This document shows positions 6,860-10,783 of a DNA stretch of 10,783 bases, piece by piece. Source of the stretch: Micrococcales bacterium (GTDB lineage Bacteria > Actinomycetota > Actinomycetes > Actinomycetales > Dermatophilaceae). The position numbers and the translations under genes were made by a program. Every line of letters starts with the position of its first letter. The stretch's first letter is position 1. The stretch lies in assembly GCA_030452775.1 (NCBI GenBank), contig JAKDLQ010000063.1:1-10783 (forward strand), in the 5' to 3' direction. Under the pieces are notes generated by a model. It was not told where the DNA came from, made no database searches, and worked only from the letters and a program-made list of their open reading frames with translations.

Positions 6860-8836
6860 GTGAGTGATCCCCCCGTCGAGGCGATGTTCCCGCACCTCTT
6901 CACCCCCCTGCGAGTGGGGGCAGTGACGCTGAAGAACCGCATCTTCTCCTCCGGCCACGACACGGTGATGGCGCACAGCGGTGCCGTCACGGATCGCCTG
7001 ATCGCCTACCACGAGGCCCGGGCTCGTGGCGGGGTGGGCCTGATCGTCGTGCAGGTCGTCGGCGTCCACGAGTCGGCCAGGTACACCTCGCACGTCCTCA
7101 TGGCGACCGACGACTCCGCTATCCCCGGCTTCCGAAAGCTGGCCGACCGCGTGCATGCCCACGACACCCACGTGTTCGCCCAGCTCTTCCATCCCGGCCG
7201 GGAGATCATGGAGTCCCAGGACGGGTCGGCGCCGGTGGCGCTGGCCCCCTCTGCGGTGCCCAACGAGCGCTTTCGGGTCATGCCGCGGGCGATGCCGCTG
7301 CCTCTCGTGCACGAGGTGGTCGAGGGCTATGTCGCCACGGCACGCCGCCTCCAGTCGGCCGGACTGGACGGAGTCGAGGTGGTCGCCAGCCACGGCTATC
7401 TTCCCGCCCAGTTCCTCAACCCTCGAACGAACGTGCGCGACGACGAGTACGGAGGCGGCGACGAGCGGCGACTGCGGTTCCTGCGTGAGGTCGTCGACGG
7501 CATACGAGCCGCGGTCGGACCGGCCTTCGTGGTCGGCATCCGGATCTCCGGCGACGAGATGAGCGAGGAGGGTCTGACGACGGACGAAGTGGTCCGCGCC
7601 TGTGTGACCCTGGCGGCGCGATGCCGGATGGACTACGTCAGCATCTGCGCCGGCACGTCGGCAACGATGGCGGGATCGGACCACATCGCCCCGTCGATGG
7701 CCTGGCCCGCCGCGTACACCGCTCCCCTGGCCGCCAAGGTCAAGGCGAAGCTCGACCTCCCGGTGCTCGTCGCCGGCCGGATCAACCAGCCCCAGGAGGC
7801 CGAGCAGGTTATCGCCGGCGGGTCCGCGGACGCCTGCGCGATGACCCGCGCGCTGATCTGCGACCCCGATCTGCCCGTCAAGGCCGAGTCTGGACGGGCC
7901 GAGGAGATCCGAGCCTGCATCGGGTGCAACCAAGCCTGCATCGGCCACTTCCATGCGGGCTATCCCATCTCCTGCATCCAGCGGCCGGAGACCGGACGAG
8001 AGCTTCGCTACGGCACGAGGACCCGAGCCGCGGCTGCGCGCCGGGTCATGGTGGTCGGGGGCGGTCCCGCCGGTCTCAAGGCGGCGGCCGTCGCGGCCGA
8101 GCGCGGGCACGAGGTGACGCTCCACGAAGCCTCCCGCAGGGTCGGTGGACAGGTGCTGCTGGCCGAGCAGCTCCCGGGACGTGCCGAGTTCGGTGGTGCG
8201 GTGACGAACCTCGTCGGGGAGGTGGAGCGAGCCGGCGCACGGGTGATCACCGGCTCACGCGTCACCCGCGACGTGGTGGATCGGGAGGCCCCCGATGCGG
8301 TCATCGTCGCGACCGGGGCACGTCCTCGAGACATGCCACTCGAGATCACCGACGCGATGCCGGTCCTCGACGCCTGGCAGGTGCTCGACGGCGCCTCGCT
8401 GCCGCGTGGGCCGGTGGTGGTCGCCGACTGGAGGGCAGACTGGATCGGTCTGGGAGTCGCCCTGCTGCTGGCTCAGCGCGGGCGCCGGGTCTCGTTGGCG
8501 ATCAACGCGTACCAGCCTGGTGAGATGCTCCAACGGTACGTCCGTGATGACATGCTCTCGGCCGCCTACCGCTCGAAGGTGCAGATGATCCCCCTGGTAC
8601 GCCCCTATGGCGCCGACGAGGACTCCGTCTACCTGCAGCACGTGCTCACCGGGGAGCCAGTCATCGTCGATGGGGTCAGCGCCCTCGTCCTCGCCCAAGG
8701 TCACGAACCCGTCGACGACCTCGTGACCGCCCTCGCCGGTTACCACCCCGAGGTCCACCTTGTCGGCGACTGCCTGTCGCCGCGCACTGTGGAGGAGGCG
8801 GTGCTCGAGGGGCTCGAGGTGGCGAGCCTGGTATGA
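6860..8836 (+). CDS. FadH/OYE-like FMN, 4Fe-4S, FAD oxidoreductase
   Basis: About 658 residues, built like 2,4-dienoyl-CoA reductase, trimethylamine dehydrogenase and mycofactocin-associated OYE proteins. Residues 10-345 form an old-yellow-enzyme TIM barrel (FTPLRVGAVTLKNRI at 14-28, AQLFHPGR at 107-114, SHGYLPAQFLNPRTN at 177-191). A 4Fe-4S motif follows, with Cys353, Cys356, Cys360 and Cys372 in C-x2-C-x3-C-x11-C spacing. The C-terminal half starts with a dinucleotide-binding GGGPAG (400-405). The second nucleotide-binding site is non-canonical: VVVADWRADWIGLG (519-532) replaces a GxGxxG loop, as in amine-dehydrogenase relatives where that domain no longer binds NADPH. Enoyl-CoA reduction and N-demethylation or amine oxidation are both possible; the substrate cannot be called. 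The start is uncertain: GTG at 6860, with AAGGAG 12 nt upstream, is preferred over TTG at 6818 and ATG at 6884. It follows valS by 101 bp and may be read through from it. Confidence 0.87.
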   Translation: MSDPPVEAMFPHLFTPLRVGAVTLKNRIFSSGHDTVMAHSGAVTDRLIAYHEARARGGVGLIVVQVVGVHESARYTSHVLMATDDSAIPGFRKLADRVHAHDTHVFAQLFHPGREIMESQDGSAPVALAPSAVPNERFRVMPRAMPLPLVHEVVEGYVATARRLQSAGLDGVEVVASHGYLPAQFLNPRTNVRDDEYGGGDERRLRFLREVVDGIRAAVGPAFVVGIRISGDEMSEEGLTTDEVVRACVTLAARCRMDYVSICAGTSATMAGSDHIAPSMAWPAAYTAPLAAKVKAKLDLPVLVAGRINQPQEAEQVIAGGSADACAMTRALICDPDLPVKAESGRAEEIRACIGCNQACIGHFHAGYPISCIQRPETGRELRYGTRTRAAAARRVMVVGGGPAGLKAAAVAAERGHEVTLHEASRRVGGQVLLAEQLPGRAEFGGAVTNLVGEVERAGARVITGSRVTRDVVDREAPDAVIVATGARPRDMPLEITDAMPVLDAWQVLDGASLPRGPVVVADWRADWIGLGVALLLAQRGRRVSLAINAYQPGEMLQRYVRDDMLSAAYRSKVQMIPLVRPYGADEDSVYLQHVLTGEPVIVDGVSALVLAQGHEPVDDLVTALAGYHPEVHLVGDCLSPRTVEEAVLEGLEVASLV

Positions 8837-8870
8837 CACCGCACCGGGGACGTAACTGTCCGGGCGGGTG
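8837..8870. terminator. Imperfect hairpin between convergent genes
   Basis: The arms 8837-8847 (CACCGCACCGG) and 8860-8870 (CCGGGCGGGTG) pair as CACC, GC and CCGG with one bulged base on each side and a 12-nt loop. It fills most of the 49-bp gap between two convergent genes, starting directly after the oxidoreductase stop. There is no U-tract. A bidirectional terminator is the natural reading, but the stem is imperfect. Confidence 0.38.
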
Positions 8871-8885
8871 GCAGAGGTCAGGTGT

Positions 8886-9569
8886 TCAGGTCGTCACAGA
8901 GTCGTCCCAGACGATTGCCCACGGATGGTCCCAGCCGGCCAGCCTCAGCCGTCGGCTCACGAACGACTCGCGGGGCAGATTCACGACCCGGCCGACCGAA
9001 GGCTCGTAGACATCGAGCGTCCGTGCATCCGCGCCGCTTCCCGTTGCCGGCAGGACGAGGACGACGTGTCGGGGCAGCCACGCGTTCCCGATGTAGAGCA
9101 GCGCGGGCCGGCGCTCGCGCACCCGGGCGCGCAGAGCGGCATACGCCTTCTCGAGGCGCCTGCGTCGGGCGAGACGACACCACTGGAGGTCGAAGTCCGC
9201 CTCGGGGTCGGCGGCCCCGCACTCCAGCTCGTTGATCGCGCCCCATGGCGGGGTCCCGAGCGCCCGAGGCCACGGCGGCTGCCACCGGCCACCGGCCCCG
9301 ACCAGCGCGTTGGTGCGACGTGCCACCACCTGCTCGTACGCGCCGAAGCGTTCGATGGGCGTCCGGGAATCCGTGACCTCAGTCGCACGAGGAGCATCGT
9401 CGATGTCGCGCGCATCCTCGCCGATGCCCTCGATGCCCTCGCGGATCCATCCGGCGAACGCCTCGTCGACGAGCATCCGCGAGACTGTCAGGCACGCCGA
9501 GCCGCACGTCGTGCCCGTCTGCTGCCTCGGCGCCGGATCACCGGCATGGAGCCGGAAGGGCATGCCCAT
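8886..9569 (-). CDS. Papain/C39-like cysteine peptidase-like protein, uncharacterised
   Basis: A 227-residue protein not recognised as a named family. Its features fit the papain-like/C39 fold in the right order: QQTGTTCGSACLTVSRML (16-33), with Gln16 or Gln17 as oxyanion residue and Cys22 as nucleophile; then a hydrophobic strand and His168 in LPRHVVLVLP; then LDVYEPSVGRVVNLPRESF (185-203), where Asp186 would be the third catalytic residue and the 'D-x-Y-x-P-x-x-G' strand is typical of C39-like domains. About 145 residues separate Cys from His, with an unassigned Trp/Pro-rich segment (95-113) and a basic stretch RRRRLEKAYAALRARVRERR (135-154). No signal peptide or membrane segment is visible, so it should be cytoplasmic. 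The ATG at 9569 has GGGAGG 6 nt upstream. It starts 43 bp after the clpX stop, suggesting cotranscription. Peptidase, transglutaminase-like, or inactive binding protein are all possible. Confidence 0.72.
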   Translation of the reverse strand: MGMPFRLHAGDPAPRQQTGTTCGSACLTVSRMLVDEAFAGWIREGIEGIGEDARDIDDAPRATEVTDSRTPIERFGAYEQVVARRTNALVGAGGRWQPPWPRALGTPPWGAINELECGAADPEADFDLQWCRLARRRRLEKAYAALRARVRERRPALLYIGNAWLPRHVVLVLPATGSGADARTLDVYEPSVGRVVNLPRESFVSRRLRLAGWDHPWAIVWDDSVTT

Positions 9570-9575
9570 CGCTCG

Positions 9576-9581
9576 CCTCCC
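9576..9581 (-). promoter_or_regulatory. Ribosome-binding site of the C39-like gene
   Basis: On the minus strand GGGAGG lies 6 nt before the ATG at 9569. This chooses that start over the ATG two codons later and shows the gene is set up for its own translation initiation within the clpX transcript. Confidence 0.8.
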
Positions 9582-9593
9582 GCGGGCCTGGCT

Positions 9594-9618
9594 CAGGCAG
9601 CTTCAGGCAGCTTCAGGC
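9594..9618. repeat. 10-bp tandem repeat at the clpX stop
   Basis: CAGGCAGCTT occurs twice head to tail (9594-9603 and 9604-9613), followed by a partial third copy (9614-9618). The clpX stop codon (9615-9613) falls at the junction with the partial copy. It lies in the 43-bp gap between clpX and the downstream gene. Probably a small slippage duplication. Confidence 0.75.
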
Positions 9619-10783
9619 GGATTCCTTGCGCGGCCGCTTGCGGGGCGCCGCCTCCCGGCGCACGATCGTCGGGTTGATATTGTCGAGGACGACCTCACGG
9701 GTGACGACGACGCGCGCGATGCCGTCATCGCTCGGCACGTCGAACATGACGGGGAGCAGGACCTCCTCCATGATGGCCCGCAGTCCGCGAGCGCCGGTGC
9801 CTCGAAGCAACGCCTGGTCGGCGAGGGCCTCGATCGAGTCCTCGGTGAACTCGAGCTCGACGCCGTCGATCTCGAACATCCTCTGGTACTGCTTGACGAG
9901 CGCGTTGCGCGGCGTGGTGAGGATGCTGACCAGCGCCTTCTGATCGAGGGGGGAGAGCGTCGTCAGCACGGGCAGGCGTCCGATGAACTCGGGGATGAGA
10001 CCGAACTTCAGCAGGTCCTCCGGCATGACGTCGACGATCGCCTCGGCGGTGTCGGCCGCGGTGTGCAGCGTCGCACCGAAGCCGAGGCCCTTGCGACCCG
10101 ACCGCGACTCGATGATCCGGTCCAGCCCGGTGAAGGCGCCCCCGACGATGAACAGCACGTTGGTCGTGTCGATCTGGATGAACTCCTGGTGCGGGTGCTT
10201 GCGTCCACCCTGCGGGGGCACCGAGGCGGTCGTGCCCTCGAGGATCTTCAGCAGCGCCTGCTGGACACCCTCGCCGGACACATCTCGGGTGATCGAGGGA
10301 TTCTCCGACTTGCGGGCGACCTTGTCGACCTCGTCGATGTAGATGATCCCGGTCTCGGCCTTCTTGACGTCGTAGTCGGCGGCCTGGATGAGCTTGAGCA
10401 GGATGTTCTCGACGTCCTCGCCGACATAGCCCGCCTCGGTGAGCGCGGTCGCGTCGGCAATGGCGAAGGGCACGTTGAGCATCTTGGCGAGCGTCTGCGC
10501 GAGGTAGGTCTTGCCCGAGCCCGTCGGGCCGATGAGCAGGATGTTGGACTTGGCGATGTCGATGTGATCGTCGGCCTTCTTGGGGCCGTCGTCCGCCTGG
10601 ATCCGCTTGTAGTGGTTGTAGACGGCGACGGCGAGCGACTTCTTCGCCTGCTCCTGGCCCACGACGTAGTTCTCGAGGAACTCGAAGATCTCCCGCGGCT
10701 TGGGGAGGCGGTCCAGCCCCAGCTCGGAGCTCTCGGCGAGCTCCTCCTCGATGATCTCGTTGCACAGGTCGATGCACTCGTCG
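9613..10783 (-). CDS. clpX: ATP-dependent Clp protease ATP-binding subunit ClpX (N-terminus missing)
   Basis: The hexameric AAA+ unfoldase that recognises tagged or native substrates and feeds them into the ClpP peptidase. About 389 residues are visible, starting at DECIDLCNEII, so the first zinc cysteine pair and roughly the first 35-40 residues lie beyond the right edge. Motifs in order on the minus strand: the second zinc-ligand region (DECIDLC), Walker A GPTGSGKT (10530-10507), the pore-1 loop GYVG, Walker B IIYIDEVDK, the pore-entrance RKH, the ClpP-docking loop in RKGLGFGA (LGF where E. coli has IGF), the arginine-finger region GLIPEFIGRLPV and the sensor-2 GARGLRAIMEEVLLPVMF. The C-terminus is a short basic tail ending RKRPRKESA. 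Every key AAA+ element is intact. The gene ends 43 bp before the C39-like gene on the same strand. Confidence 0.98.
   Translation of the reverse strand, partial: DECIDLCNEIIEEELAESSELGLDRLPKPREIFEFLENYVVGQEQAKKSLAVAVYNHYKRIQADDGPKKADDHIDIAKSNILLIGPTGSGKTYLAQTLAKMLNVPFAIADATALTEAGYVGEDVENILLKLIQAADYDVKKAETGIIYIDEVDKVARKSENPSITRDVSGEGVQQALLKILEGTTASVPPQGGRKHPHQEFIQIDTTNVLFIVGGAFTGLDRIIESRSGRKGLGFGATLHTAADTAEAIVDVMPEDLLKFGLIPEFIGRLPVLTTLSPLDQKALVSILTTPRNALVKQYQRMFEIDGVELEFTEDSIEALADQALLRGTGARGLRAIMEEVLLPVMFDVPSDDGIARVVVTREVVLDNINPTIVRREAAPRKRPRKESA

Noticed and set aside
6686..8125. 479-codon minus-strand frame opposite the oxidoreductase
   Set aside because: It is a shadow of the OYE-like gene, with no domain and an overlap into the end of valS.

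Overview
The window is GC-rich throughout, tightly packed, and carries typical actinobacterial core genes: an RNase E with a disordered N-terminal tail, a TIGR03936/DUF2344 protein next to it, ClpX, and a valyl-tRNA synthetase of the 'WDDNGLPTERR' type. Together these suggest a high-GC actinobacterium, perhaps of the Micrococcales (for example Intrasporangiaceae-like). The phylum is a fairly firm inference from gene content and composition; the family is only a guess.

Layout. (1) On the minus strand, reading right to left: succinyl-CoA:acetate CoA-transferase (2426-3940), a PlsC-type lysophospholipid acyltransferase with a pentapeptide-repeat tail (1417-2349), the TIGR03936 radical-SAM-linked protein (478-1308), and the N-terminus of RNase E/G (1-323, running off the left edge). 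(2) A divergent 154-bp spacer (3941-4094) with a 9-bp perfect inverted repeat. (3) On the plus strand: valS (4095-6758) and a two-domain FadH/OYE-like flavin iron-sulfur oxidoreductase (about 6860-8836). (4) A short convergent spacer with an imperfect hairpin. (5) On the minus strand: a small protein with a papain/C39-like Gln-Cys-His-Asp arrangement (8886-9569), lying 43 bp downstream of clpX (9613-10783, N-terminus off the right edge) and probably cotranscribed with it. No intergenic stretch exceeds about 160 bp.

How the genes relate. Most are housekeeping: protein quality control (ClpX), tRNA charging (ValS), RNA turnover (RNase E), phospholipid acylation (PlsC-like) and acetate/succinyl-CoA exchange (an AarC/Cat1-like enzyme). 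The less characterised parts are the cysteine-protease-like protein behind clpX, the oxidoreductase with a divergent second nucleotide-binding motif, and the TIGR03936 protein, which appears here without a radical SAM gene directly beside it. Several short tandem repeats stand out: eight 15-bp units in the acyltransferase tail, three 9-bp units upstream of the TIGR03936 gene, a 24-bp direct repeat in RNase E and 10-bp units at the end of clpX. I saw no mobile element, tRNA, rRNA or CRISPR array. No clearly new multi-gene system is evident; the clpX-linked cysteine-protease-like gene is the best lead.
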